IMG/VR virus record: IMGVR_UViG_3300032046_000042
Span: 1-48,037 of that record
Reading direction: 5' to 3' (one strand)
Length of the DNA: 48,037 nucleotides
Source: a virus
In this document: in pieces, positions 8,108-15,441 of the stretch
Layout of the letters: the number at the start of each line of letters is the position of its first letter
Position numbering within the stretch: the stretch's first letter is position 1
Made by a program: the position numbers and the translations under genes
Notes under the pieces: model-generated
Databases searched by the model: none
What the model saw: the letters and a program-made list of their open reading frames with translations, nothing else
Told to the model about the DNA's origin: nothing

Positions 8108-8390
8108 TGCATGATACCTCGCTTTCTAAATATGCGATTAGGTTTTCTTTTGTCCTATTGCGTATGTCAGCTATCAGTGAGTCAATGCCGTATCCTTTTT
8201 GCTGACTGTCTTTCCTTAACCATCGTTCTGTGGCTGGAAAATAATCATGCGACACTTTCCCGCTGCAAAGAATGCACAACCGAATTCCTTTTTGCTTTAT
8301 CTCAAAAGAAATTCCTGCTCTTGATAATTTTTCTACTGATTCAAGATAGTTTTGGTTTGAATAGTTTTTTTCTTGCTCGATATGTTCCAT
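8100..8390 (-). CDS. Hypothetical protein
   Basis: 96 residues, charged, mixed alpha/beta, with a lone CILC motif in the middle. The ribosome-binding site AAAAGGAAAT is well placed. It follows the spanin genes in the same direction. I recognise no family. Confidence 0.7.
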   Translation of the reverse strand: MEHIEQEKNYSNQNYLESVEKLSRAGISFEIKQKGIRLCILCSGKVSHDYFPATERWLRKDSQQKGYGIDSLIADIRNRTKENLIAYLESEVSCNG

Positions 8391-8405
8391 GCTTATTTCC
8401 TTTTG

Positions 8406-8642
8406 CTAAAAGATCGAATCTTCAGGCGGGCAAAACATTACCTCATGGGCGCATTGGCAAGCCCATACAGCGTTGGTCTGTTGGATAGTATCGAATGTAT
8501 GCTTCCGCAACACCACCCGCTCTGCCTGATTGGTGTAGACGGGTTGGTACAGCGTACAAAAACTACCCTTCGAATCTGTCGCGCAACTTGTCAGCGATAA
8601 CAGGATTGCTAATTGCAGAATCTTTAATAACGGCTGCTTCAT
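8406..8642 (-). CDS. Outer-membrane spanin lipoprotein (Rz1-like)
   Basis: 78 residues with a lipoprotein signal peptide: a basic start, a hydrophobic core and the lipobox LTSC, with Cys 20 as the acylated residue. The mature part is short and has further cysteines. The frame starts inside the i-spanin gene in another register (overlap 8563-8642), the classic nested Rz/Rz1 arrangement. It would span the periplasm with the i-spanin and fuse the outer and inner membranes in the last step of lysis. A GAGG site lies 6 bases before the ATG. Confidence 0.75.
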   Translation of the reverse strand: MKQPLLKILQLAILLSLTSCATDSKGSFCTLYQPVYTNQAERVVLRKHTFDTIQQTNAVWACQCAHEVMFCPPEDSIF

Positions 8643-8772
8643 TGACTGCCTCTATTTCTGTTTGTGCTTGTTCTAACTTCGCTTCGTCCTTACCAGATTT
8701 TTTGACCAAAAAAAACCCCACCGTTGCCAGTAGGGTTTTTAATAAGGTAACAATCAACTCTGCGTACTTCAT
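8563..8772 (-). CDS. Inner-membrane spanin (Rz-like)
   Basis: 69 residues: an N-terminal transmembrane helix (LIVTLLKTLLATVGFFLV), then a charged helical stretch (KDEAKLEQAQTEIEAVNEAA) that would lie in the periplasm as a coiled coil. It is shorter than lambda Rz. The overlapping lipoprotein gene in another frame strongly supports the spanin call. Part of the transmembrane segment is encoded by an intrinsic-terminator-like hairpin with eight T residues (8708-8735), an odd constraint on the coding sequence. Confidence 0.65.
   Translation of the reverse strand: MKYAELIVTLLKTLLATVGFFLVKKSGKDEAKLEQAQTEIEAVNEAAVIKDSAISNPVIADKLRDRFEG
8708..8735 (-). terminator. Intrinsic terminator inside the i-spanin gene
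   Basis: Read on the - strand: CCCTAC, loop TGGCAACG, GTGGGG, then eight T. The stem is 6 bp with one G-T wobble, preceded by an A run. It meets the criteria of a Rho-independent terminator yet lies wholly within a coding region. It would limit late transcription beyond lysis unless bypassed or followed by a new promoter. Confidence 0.55.
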
Positions 8773-8972
8773 AACCGCTTGGCGTTTTCCACTGCACTTG
8801 CATTTTTGGCGTGACCAAAATTCAATGCGAGCAAGTCAACCACTGTTCTCAATGTTTTAACAATGCCGTCATCTTTTGGACTTGGCGTAACAGCGGCAAT
8901 AGTTGCAGCCAGAGTTACTATCATGGTTGCGATTTCTAACCATTGTGGAACTTTGTCCATCAATTCATTCAT
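8769..8972 (-). CDS. Small membrane protein, candidate holin
   Basis: 67 residues with one clear hydrophobic segment (EIATMIVTLAATIAAVT) after a short N-terminal region, and a possible weaker second one (VVDLLALNFG). It lies between the candidate endolysin and the spanins, the usual place for a holin. The size fits small class II or III holins. There is a strong GGAG ribosome-binding site. The call rests on position and hydrophobicity. Confidence 0.5.
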   Translation of the reverse strand: MNELMDKVPQWLEIATMIVTLAATIAAVTPSPKDDGIVKTLRTVVDLLALNFGHAKNASAVENAKRL

Positions 8973-9433
8973 TTCGCTTCTCCTACTTTATTGTTTACGG
9001 AAATAAATACTTCCTCACCCGAGTCCATAGCCTGAATTATTTTAGCGTACAGGTCAAGGTAGGCGGGTTCGGACATTGAAACAGTACCGCCACCGTCCTT
9101 TCCTTTCGTCGCTGCATTGGCAACAAGTATGCACCCGTCTGTCTGCGATTCGTCGTTTCCAATATGGATGTAGATGTACTCAAAGTCTTTTACATTTTGA
9201 AGCCACAGCATTCCTTTGTGGCTTTGTGGGAAGCGTGCGCGGTATTTTTCGTTTAGCTTTCCAGCCGTTCTCAATTTGATTTGATAACGACCAGATGGTA
9301 TTCGTGTTTCACCGGCGACCTTTGCGTTCCTGCCTTCATCTTCACAAGTGAAGCATTGGAACTTATTGTCCACTTGGAATATGCCAAGAGTAGAATTGCT
9401 GCCATCAGCAAAGCGGTAATGTTTAATCTCCAT
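8969..9433 (-). CDS. DUF5675 protein, candidate endolysin
   Basis: 154 residues with the DUF5675 pattern: STLGIFQVD, FTCEDEGR, then GETRIPSGRYQIKLR, and a core IYIHIGNDESQTDGCILV. The His and Cys in that core (HIG...GC) resemble the catalytic pair of L,D-transpeptidase-like folds. It is followed by candidate holin and spanin genes, and no other muralytic enzyme is visible in the genome, so this is the best endolysin candidate. The start ATG has GAGGAAG close upstream and overlaps the end of the gene before it. Confidence 0.6.
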   Translation of the reverse strand: MEIKHYRFADGSNSTLGIFQVDNKFQCFTCEDEGRNAKVAGETRIPSGRYQIKLRTAGKLNEKYRARFPQSHKGMLWLQNVKDFEYIYIHIGNDESQTDGCILVANAATKGKDGGGTVSMSEPAYLDLYAKIIQAMDSGEEVFISVNNKVGEAK

Positions 9434-9863
9434 TCTTCCTCAATAACCCAATAATGAGTTTTGTATCTTCTCGTATCTCTGACCGGAGTGATGATAGTGA
9501 ATTAGTTATTTTGGATTCGAATTGTTTAAGCTCATTGGAGGCGGCTCTACGCGCATCGTCTAACCCCTCTCGCAATGGCATAATTTCTTGTTCTTTAATT
9601 TTATTTAACTCGTTGCTTGTCCAATCGTAAGCATCGCTTAAATCTGATTTCTTTAATGTTTCAGCCAACCTCACATTAACTTCCTCAATGTTTTTTTGGA
9701 AGTTATCGTGCCTTTGTGAGTGGCTGTTAAATCTTTTGTCCGCGTTCTCAAAAAACCTCTTGAGAAAGTAAACGACAACCGCCCACAGCACGCTAACGAT
9801 AACAAACAAAATCCATAGCAATACGCTAATAGCATCACCGTGGGTATTAAGAAATTCTGGCAT
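9423..9863 (-). CDS. Membrane-anchored coiled-coil protein
   Basis: 146 residues: a transmembrane helix at about 14-35 (VLLWILFVIVSVLWAVVVYF) and then a long charged coiled coil to the C-terminus. The topology is that of many phage lysis-cassette proteins. It overlaps the DUF5675 start by 11 bases. It could act in holin timing or as a second spanin-like component; I have no direct evidence. Confidence 0.65.
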   Translation of the reverse strand: MPEFLNTHGDAISVLLWILFVIVSVLWAVVVYFLKRFFENADKRFNSHSQRHDNFQKNIEEVNVRLAETLKKSDLSDAYDWTSNELNKIKEQEIMPLREGLDDARRAASNELKQFESKITNSLSSLRSEIREDTKLIIGLLRKNGD

Positions 9864-9879
9864 CTCACTTTATTCCTCA

Positions 9880-10113
9880 TTATCTTTCTTTGTCGTTGTC
9901 TATCAGGTTGAGCAGTTTGGCATCGTGAGTTTCCCTTACGCCGCCTTGCATTATCTCGCCCCGTAGAATGTTTATCTCTTTTGGAGCAGTGAAACCTATT
10001 GATACTTGATTTCCACGAATACCAATCAGACAAAATTTGCACACCGCATTGCCATCCTTGTCGAGAATATAAATCTCCTCATCCGCATTGGCACGCCTTG
10101 TAAGTTTTAACAT
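9880..10113 (-). CDS. csrA: CsrA-family RNA-binding regulator
   Basis: 77 residues. The N-terminal MLKLTRRANADEEIYI and the GNQVSIGFTAPKEINILRGEI stretch match CsrA/RsmA: the first-strand LTRR surface and the C-terminal Arg of the RNA-binding face (ILRGE in place of VHREE). An insertion (DKDGNAVCKF) lengthens the second loop. CsrA dimers bind GGA motifs in leaders and block or stabilise mRNAs. It is the first gene after the ssb terminator and a candidate promoter, so it heads the late unit. It could reprogramme host metabolism or time phage translation. Confidence 0.85.
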   Translation of the reverse strand: MLKLTRRANADEEIYILDKDGNAVCKFCLIGIRGNQVSIGFTAPKEINILRGEIMQGGVRETHDAKLLNLIDNDKER

Positions 10114-10139
10114 TTTCCTTCTCCTTGTTGAATGGGTAA

Positions 10140-10169
10140 ATCTTAATCCGTTTTTGATACTAACTGCAA
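10140..10169 (-). promoter_or_regulatory. Candidate sigma70-type promoter before csrA
   Basis: On the - strand: TTGCAG (10169-10164), an 18-base spacer, and TAAGAT (10145-10140). Each hexamer matches consensus at 4 of 6 positions. It lies just beyond the ssb terminator and about 30 bases ahead of the csrA start codon, where a new transcript would be needed. Confidence 0.4.
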
Positions 10170-10180
10170 TGATTAAATCT

Positions 10181-10217
10181 AAAACCGTCTACGCGCCACC
10201 TTCGCAGCGCGTGACGG
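10181..10217 (-). terminator. Intrinsic terminator after ssb
   Basis: On the - strand: CCGTC-ACGCGC, a 10-base loop, GCGCGT-A-GACGG, then TTTT. The stem has 11 bp with one bulged A. It stands 9 bases beyond the ssb stop codon and would end the replication transcript. Confidence 0.7.
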
Positions 10218-10225
10218 GGTATAGT

Positions 10226-10696
10226 TCAAAATGGAATGTCGTCGTCGAATGTTTCTGGCTGCTGTGGTTGCGTGCCGTCTGCATTGTAACTTCGCTCTCC
10301 ACTCGCTTGTTGGTGCGATTCGGTACGCGGATATTCTGTTCCACCACCTTGCGACTTCTGCGAGTCAAGCATCTGCATTTCGGATACTTTTATTTCGGTG
10401 GAGTACTGATCAACGCCATCCTTGTTCTTCCATTTTTTTGTGTGCAAAGAACCTTGGACATATATCTTTGAACCTTTCCGCACATAGTCACGAATGATCT
10501 CTGCCAACCTTCCGTAAGCGGTAATCCTGTGCCACTCGGTACGCTCTTTCTTTTCGCCCGTTGTTTTGTCTTTCCACGATTCGCTTGTAGCGAGTGATAA
10601 ATTTACAACGCCATCACTGCTATTCGGAATCGTTCTGTACTCGGGGTCGTTTCCTACATTGCCCAAAAGAATTACTACATTGACACCTTTAGCCAT
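10226..10696 (-). CDS. ssb: Single-stranded DNA-binding protein
   Basis: 156 residues. It has the OB-fold start ([16 protein letters not shown]), the [13 protein letters not shown] core and [11 protein letters not shown] strand, a glutamine-rich linker and the acidic tip DDDIPF that binds partner proteins. It protects single strands during replication and RecT-type recombination, fitting its place after helicase and initiator genes. The ribosome-binding site AAAAGGAGAAG is strong. Confidence 0.97.
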   Translation of the reverse strand: MAKGVNVVILLGNVGNDPEYRTIPNSSDGVVNLSLATSESWKDKTTGEKKERTEWHRITAYGRLAEIIRDYVRKGSKIYVQGSLHTKKWKNKDGVDQYSTEIKVSEMQMLDSQKSQGGGTEYPRTESHQQASGERSYNADGTQPQQPETFDDDIPF

Positions 10697-10711
10697 TTTG
10701 CTTCTCCTTTT

Positions 10712-10834
10712 TCATTGTCTATAAAAGTTAATAATGTTTTCTACCTTTTCTTTCAACTCCGGTAAAATTTCTGCTTCTTCCAAAAACTTTACCACTTCAC
10801 ACAGCACCGCTATGTCCTCATCACTCATCGCCAT
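10712..10834 (-). CDS. Small acidic hypothetical protein
   Basis: About 40 residues from the ATG at 10834 (or 10828), reading MAMSDEDIAVLCEVVKFLEE..., a helical acidic protein. GGAG lies 4 bases upstream of the first ATG. It overlaps the end of the previous gene. A longer frame beginning at 10897 uses a worse start. No family recognised. Confidence 0.55.
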   Translation of the reverse strand: MAMSDEDIAVLCEVVKFLEEAEILPELKEKVENIINFYRQ

Positions 10835-11237
10835 TAAGCTCCATTGCTGATTGTTGTGGGTCGGCAGTTGGTGCGCCGCCTTCATGTAGCAAGTCACCTA
10901 TGCGGCAGATGATTATATCCACATACTCACCAGACGAATCGGACAAGGCGTGCCTGCCGTCATTGTTGGCATCAACTTTAAGAACGGCTTTTATTCCATC
11001 TTTGATAGTTATGGAATCGACTTGCGCTCGAATACGAATCTTATCAACCGAGTCGTCAATGATCACGCACGCTTCACGAACCGCTTGGCGCATTGTGTGA
11101 GTTACATTTCCGATTATTCGATTCTGTTCTTCCTCGGATAAATTTACCCACGGTCTGTCCATTTGTTTCAAACTGTCCACGGTGACTTTTATCAAGTCGC
11201 CTAACAGCGTTAACTCATGCACGATTGGCTCACTCAT
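10821..11237 (-). CDS. Hypothetical protein
   Basis: 138 residues, mostly acidic, with N-terminal helices (LGDLIKVTVDSLKQM) and a beta-rich centre (DKIRIRAQVDSITIKDGIKAVLKVD). Its start overlaps the previous gene by ATGA. It lies between helicase and SSB genes, which suggests a replication-associated role, but no motif supports one. Confidence 0.75.
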   Translation of the reverse strand: MSEPIVHELTLLGDLIKVTVDSLKQMDRPWVNLSEEEQNRIIGNVTHTMRQAVREACVIIDDSVDKIRIRAQVDSITIKDGIKAVLKVDANNDGRHALSDSSGEYVDIIICRIGDLLHEGGAPTADPQQSAMELNGDE

Positions 11238-11497
11238 TTTACTTCTCCTTTAGTAACTGCACTTAAACGCGGCAGGTTGCGGTTAAACACTTTCTTATCC
11301 AACTCTCTCGCTGGTAATAAAACTCCTAATCCGGTTGGCACTGTATGACCGAGCATATTGACGGTTGATAGGTCGCTATTATCAATCAGTTCGCGCAACA
11401 TCAATCCCGCATCTGCAACCCGCCATGCTGCCATCGCATAGTCGCCGCGCTCAATAGCGTCCAACGATTCGCGCAGTAATCTTTCTGCATACTTCAT
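11234..11497 (-). CDS. Hypothetical protein
   Basis: 87 residues. The N-terminal half is helical and tetratricopeptide-like in look (LLRESLDAIERGDYAMAAWRVADAG), the rest is loop-rich. It begins three bases after the DnaB stop. Not recognised. Confidence 0.7.
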   Translation of the reverse strand: MKYAERLLRESLDAIERGDYAMAAWRVADAGLMLRELIDNSDLSTVNMLGHTVPTGLGVLLPARELDKKVFNRNLPRLSAVTKGEVK

Positions 11498-11500
11498 TTC

Positions 11501-12871
11501 TTACTCCTCGTAGTTAAATGTGCCGCCAGTACGAATCGGCGTATACCGCTTTGTTACTGAAGGCGCGTAGGTTGTATTTACAAATCTCATTCTATTAAAT
11601 TCGCTACTCAAGAAATCTGTTCCGGTTACACCGTTTCTAAATTTTCGAGTTATGGCGTGAGCAACACCTCGCTCGTCTGTGGTGTCGTTGTAAACTTCAT
11701 CTCGGTAAATAAAGATTACAATGTCCGCGTCTTGTTCTATTGCGCCCGATTCTCTCAAGTCACTCATCACTGGTCTTTTGTCATGCCTCACTTCAAGCGC
11801 ACGGCTTAACTGTGACAATGCAAGAATAGGCACGCGCAATTCTTTTGCCAATTCTTTTAACCCCGCGCTGATTGTCGCTATCTCGCGCTCTCGATTATCG
11901 GCTTTGGCATTCATTAGTTGCAGGTAGTCAATAATGATTAGCGACAAGTCGGGAAACTTTCGCTTCATTCGCCTTGCCTTTGCTTTGACTTGCGGCAATG
12001 ACAATGCCGATCTGTCGTCTATGTAAAATTTAGAAGCAACTATTTTTCTACACGCCTCCGAAAGTCGAGTTACATTTGTTTCCATAACATCGCCACTTCT
12101 TATATCGCTAAATTCTATTCCACCGATTGAAGCCATGCTGCGTTTTATAATATCTTCCTTGCTCATTTCTAAACTAAACATTAAAACTGGCTTTCCTTTT
12201 TCGATTGCACAATGCTCTCCAATGTTTTGTGCCAATGTTGACTTACCCATGCTTGGACGACCCGCAATTATAATTAGGTCGCCTTCGCGCCAACCATTAA
12301 ACCGTTTGTCCATGTCTGCAAAGCCGGTATATAAACCAAATTGCTTTCCTTTGTTTTTATTTTGAAAGTCAAGCTGATCTATAACCTCGCGCACAATTTG
12401 CGCTGGCTCAATTATTTCTAATGACTTGTCTTTTCGTATTGCAAGGATTGCCGCTTCCGCTTTGTCCAATTTGTCGTCTGTTGTGTCGTTGCTATTCAAC
12501 ACTCCTTCGATAATTGATCTGGCGGTTTCAATCATTTTTCTTTCTATTGCTTTATTGGCAACAACCTTGGCGTACTCAACACCGTTCTGGTATGAGGGCG
12601 TTGAGCGTGCAATAACAGCCAAGTCTGCCATGCAGTCTTTTTTGAAAATGTCTTTTATGTATTGGCTTACTGTTACAAGATCAACCGCTGCTCCTGCGTT
12701 TCGCAGATACATGATTGCTTCAAAGTAGAAAGGAATATCTCCGCAAAAGAAATCCTCGCTTGAAACCACTTCCATAATCTCGTCAATGCAGGAAGTATTA
12801 AACAGCATAGAGCCAATGACGGATGCTTCCGCTTCGTATGATGATGGTACTTTCAAGTTATGATCGTCCAT
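11501..12871 (-). CDS. dnaB: Replicative DNA helicase (DnaB family)
   Basis: 456 residues, normal length for DnaB. The N-terminal DnaB domain begins with PSSYEAEASVIGSML. The RecA-like motor carries Walker A GRPSMGKST (204-212), SLEMSKE, Walker B LIIIDYLQLM, and the DLRESGAIEQDADIVIFIYR stretch. The hexamer unwinds the phage fork. Its start overlaps the end of the probable initiator/loader gene, so the two are likely made together. Confidence 0.97.
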   Translation of the reverse strand: MDDHNLKVPSSYEAEASVIGSMLFNTSCIDEIMEVVSSEDFFCGDIPFYFEAIMYLRNAGAAVDLVTVSQYIKDIFKKDCMADLAVIARSTPSYQNGVEYAKVVANKAIERKMIETARSIIEGVLNSNDTTDDKLDKAEAAILAIRKDKSLEIIEPAQIVREVIDQLDFQNKNKGKQFGLYTGFADMDKRFNGWREGDLIIIAGRPSMGKSTLAQNIGEHCAIEKGKPVLMFSLEMSKEDIIKRSMASIGGIEFSDIRSGDVMETNVTRLSEACRKIVASKFYIDDRSALSLPQVKAKARRMKRKFPDLSLIIIDYLQLMNAKADNREREIATISAGLKELAKELRVPILALSQLSRALEVRHDKRPVMSDLRESGAIEQDADIVIFIYRDEVYNDTTDERGVAHAITRKFRNGVTGTDFLSSEFNRMRFVNTTYAPSVTKRYTPIRTGGTFNYEE

Positions 12872-13547
12872 GATATTTCCCCTCTACCACTTTAATAAAA
12901 TTGCTTGAGTTAATCAACCATTCAAAATCGGCAGACCATTGTTTGTCATTGTTGCCAATCAAGAATTGAGAAGTTGCAACATGGGAAAAGAACCTTTCCC
13001 AAAATTCAATCGTTTGGTGCTTTGGCGACTCGCGCCATCTCGACTGAAGCAATTTCTTTCTTTTATCGCTAACGATTCTAACCTTGGTCATAGTTGGACA
13101 GTGAAGATGATATAGCTCAATTATCTTCTCAACGGGGCATACTGGATTTTTTGCCTCGGTGGTTGGCATATCATTTTCATCACTATCTTCTTTTTGTTGC
13201 ATTCCCGCAGCTATTTTTTTCATCTGCGGATTTTGCGACATTGTATTGTCTAGTCTTTCGCCTAATTTGAAACAGGTTATGACTCCGCTTGCTGTTTTTT
13301 CTAATAACGATAACTCTACGCAAGTATCAATTATGGTTTGAATCTGTAAAGACTCAATCCTAAATTTATATTCCAATAATTCAGCATCGTGTTCTAACTC
13401 AAAACTCAAATTAGTTGGCGATACTTTTACTGCTATCAATTCGACTATGGCAAAGTATACTCCATAGCCTGTTACTCCATGCCGCATTAGTAATCTTTCC
13501 ACCTTTGCGTCTTGCATTGCGTCTGCATCATGCCTAAACCACTTCAT
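12858..13547 (-). CDS. DUF4373-type replication initiator or helicase loader
   Basis: 229 residues. The N-terminus MKWFRHDADAMQDAKVERLLMRHGVTGYGVYFAIVEL has the winged-helix pattern of DUF4373-like initiators. The C-terminal part (IIELYHLHCPTMTKVR...RRKKLLQSRWRES) resembles phage replisome organisers. Overlap with dnaB supports a role as initiator or loader. No Walker motif is present, so it is not a DnaC-type ATPase. The centre is a polar linker. Confidence 0.7.
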   Translation of the reverse strand: MKWFRHDADAMQDAKVERLLMRHGVTGYGVYFAIVELIAVKVSPTNLSFELEHDAELLEYKFRIESLQIQTIIDTCVELSLLEKTASGVITCFKLGERLDNTMSQNPQMKKIAAGMQQKEDSDENDMPTTEAKNPVCPVEKIIELYHLHCPTMTKVRIVSDKRKKLLQSRWRESPKHQTIEFWERFFSHVATSQFLIGNNDKQWSADFEWLINSSNFIKVVEGKYHGRS

Positions 13548-13565
13548 TTCTAATCTCCTTTTTAA

Positions 13566-13823
13566 CTATTGGATTTTATGTGTTTCCATATCTCTGCCGA
13601 ACAGTTGTTCCGCTTCATTTGAAAACACCGTTTCTTCTATGCGAGTAAGCTCACGCACTTTTTCTATTACCTTTCCTACTGCTTCCTCGCCAAGTGATTC
13701 CGCTACAGCAATTCGCATTGTGGCATACATTCTCATCACATCACCACGCGCTGTAACATCCTCACGAATAAATCTTTTTAATTCTTCATTCTCTTTTGCT
13801 AACCGATTTAACTCATCAATCAT
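13566..13823 (-). CDS. Coiled-coil hypothetical protein
   Basis: 85 residues from the ATG at 13823. The first 30 residues form a leucine-rich coiled coil (IDELNRLAKENEELKRFI), the rest is helical. An AGAAA element lies just upstream; a longer frame to 13880 would overlap the nuclease gene. It lies between the Ref-like nuclease and the initiator. No family assigned. Confidence 0.65.
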   Translation of the reverse strand: MIDELNRLAKENEELKRFIREDVTARGDVMRMYATMRIAVAESLGEEAVGKVIEKVRELTRIEETVFSNEAEQLFGRDMETHKIQ

Positions 13824-13833
13824 TTTCTTTCGA

Positions 13834-14157
13834 TTAAACTTTTCCACGATACACCTCGTCTGGTGATAACTTGCTTCCATAGTGAATTAGCAACTCGCTA
13901 ACAATATCTTCCTCACGCCCCCATAGTCGCCGCCACGCGCCTATGTTGTTGTGTAATCCTATTGGTGAGCTGTAGTCGTGATGCGCGGCACACAGCGGTA
14001 TAACCTTTAGGTGGGCGTTTGGTTTCGTCCTGCCTACTGTGTGGTGAATAAGAATGTGCTGATTGTCTACGCCGTTCTTCCTACAGCAATAGCAACCATA
14101 ACCTGCCACAACATTCATCCACAATTTTTCTTTCGCTGTTGGCGTTCTACCGTGCAT
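13834..14157 (-). CDS. Ref-like HNH nuclease
   Basis: 107 residues with a compact zinc/HNH fold: GCYCC (21-25), ILIHHTVGRTK (35-45), IPLCAAHH (53-60) and a terminal GLHNNIGAWRRLWG. The pattern fits the RecA-dependent nuclease family typified by P1 Ref, which cuts RecA-coated DNA at displaced strands. It lies among RecT, exonuclease and SSB genes, so a recombination role is reasonable. NinG-type HNH proteins are an alternative. Confidence 0.7.
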   Translation of the reverse strand: MHGRTPTAKEKLWMNVVAGYGCYCCRKNGVDNQHILIHHTVGRTKPNAHLKVIPLCAAHHDYSSPIGLHNNIGAWRRLWGREEDIVSELLIHYGSKLSPDEVYRGKV

Positions 14158-14323
14158 TGCCTATCCTCCTTGGCTTTTCAGACTGACAGCAATCCTGTAT
14201 TGCTTCGTGCAGTGTTTTATATGTCGTTGCTTCCTCAATCTTATTGGTGTACTTTTTTATTCCGTTTGGACATTTGAGAAAGTAACCTCTATATCTGCCA
14301 GCGGTGCATTCGATGACATACAT
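14147..14323 (-). CDS. Hypothetical small protein
   Basis: 58 residues from the ATG at 14323, preceded by AAGGAG at suitable spacing. It is basic and beta-rich at the start (YVIECTAGRYRGYFLKC) with a helical C-terminus. It overlaps the start of the HNH gene. Not recognised. Confidence 0.65.
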   Translation of the reverse strand: MYVIECTAGRYRGYFLKCPNGIKKYTNKIEEATTYKTLHEAIQDCCQSEKPRRIGNAR

Positions 14324-14324
14324 A

Positions 14325-14693
14325 CTATAGCTCCTTAAATGCTGCACTTGGTTTTACTGATACCGCTAATGCTTTCAATAAAAGCACTTCGGCTTGAGCA
14401 TTTAATTCCGCGCTTGTTTCAAGCTGTCTGTACAACTCGCCTACAGTGTTTTTTAATTTTGCGTTACATGGTAATTCATCTTCTGCTATTGTTGCTATTG
14501 ATTGACCAGAAGATGCGATCATTACTATTGACCAAGTGCCAGCACTGAATAGTTCGCCAACACACAAAAACTCCCAACCATCTTCATCTCTAAAAGTGTA
14601 TTGCGCTTTTTTATCTAAAGAACCAGCAACTTCAAAAAATTCGTTTCTGCTTTTCACTGAATCAAGATGTACTACTTCAAGATACTTTTTCAT
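14325..14693 (-). CDS. Hypothetical protein
   Basis: 122 residues from the ATG at 14693, which has CGGAGAAG upstream. A beta-rich first half (TFRDEDGWEFLCVGELFSAGTW) is followed by a helical end. The frame upstream to 14729 has no site. It belongs to the recombination gene block. Not recognised. Confidence 0.65.
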   Translation of the reverse strand: MKKYLEVVHLDSVKSRNEFFEVAGSLDKKAQYTFRDEDGWEFLCVGELFSAGTWSIVMIASSGQSIATIAEDELPCNAKLKNTVGELYRQLETSAELNAQAEVLLLKALAVSVKPSAAFKEL

Positions 14694-14734
14694 TTCGCTT
14701 CTCCGTTTTGTAAATAAAATAAAATCCATCCTTG

Positions 14735-14755
14735 GAATATAATCCTATTATACCA
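14735..14755 (-). promoter_or_regulatory. Imperfect palindrome with TATAAT
   Basis: On the - strand GGTATAAT, three bases, ATTATATTCC: an imperfect inverted repeat containing a perfect -10 hexamer, just after the stop of the 222-residue gene. There is no convincing -35 element. It may be a promoter or operator for the downstream recombination and replication genes. Confidence 0.3.
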
Positions 14756-14756
14756 A

Positions 14757-15425
14757 TTATCTAACAGCTACAGATTCCTCTTGATAAATTTCTACGCCAT
14801 TGATCTGCCTGATACCATTTTTAATTAAGTCCTTTATTGCCTTGTCATTGGCAAGGACTAATTCGCCTTGGTTGTGTGACGAAAGCGCAACCATACTTGT
14901 GACTCGATATGTCCAAGTCTTTCTGATTGAAGTTGTGCTGCCATAGTCACCACGAATAGGAGCGACCACGGATTGCACTACAGGCGACAACTCAACTTCT
15001 GCCGCGTGCATAAATGTTGCTTCTGCTTCCTTGATATTGCCAGCCTGTTCTTGCTGTGCAGCAAGTGCCAATGCCTTTTCCGCTTCTTCTTTTGCAACCC
15101 GTTCCGCTTCCTCACGGCGCAAGCGTGCTTTCTCTTGCTCGTAAGACAGAATTTCTTTTTTGACTTTTGTTTCTGCTTGCGCTAATGGGTCGGTGTATGT
15201 TTTGAAGCGCGCATTGATTGCTTTAACACCATCGTTAAATGGTTTAACCAAACTCGTTCTTTCATCTTCTGCTTTCTTATAAAGCGTTTTGATAAACTTA
15301 ACGAGGTCACTTGCTTTCTGTACTTCGTCATCACTTGTAATTACTACGCGGTCAGACATTTCTATAAGCTGTGTTGCTTTCAATTCAATCTCGTTCTCGT
15401 TTGGTGACTGTGTTACTAAACTCAT
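14757..15425 (-). CDS. Coiled-coil phage protein of the recombination cluster
   Basis: 222 residues. A helical N-terminal half contains a long charged coiled coil (EILSYEQEKARLRREEAERVAKEEAEK in two adjoining stretches), followed by TSIRKTWTYRVTSM and a C-terminal GIRQINGVEIYQEESVAVR. Proteins with this layout commonly lie next to recT and exonuclease genes in phages; no activity is established that I know of. The ribosome-binding site AAAAGGAGAA is strong. Confidence 0.75.
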   Translation of the reverse strand: MSLVTQSPNENEIELKATQLIEMSDRVVITSDDEVQKASDLVKFIKTLYKKAEDERTSLVKPFNDGVKAINARFKTYTDPLAQAETKVKKEILSYEQEKARLRREEAERVAKEEAEKALALAAQQEQAGNIKEAEATFMHAAEVELSPVVQSVVAPIRGDYGSTTSIRKTWTYRVTSMVALSSHNQGELVLANDKAIKDLIKNGIRQINGVEIYQEESVAVR

Positions 15426-15441
15426 GGTATTCTCCTTTTGA

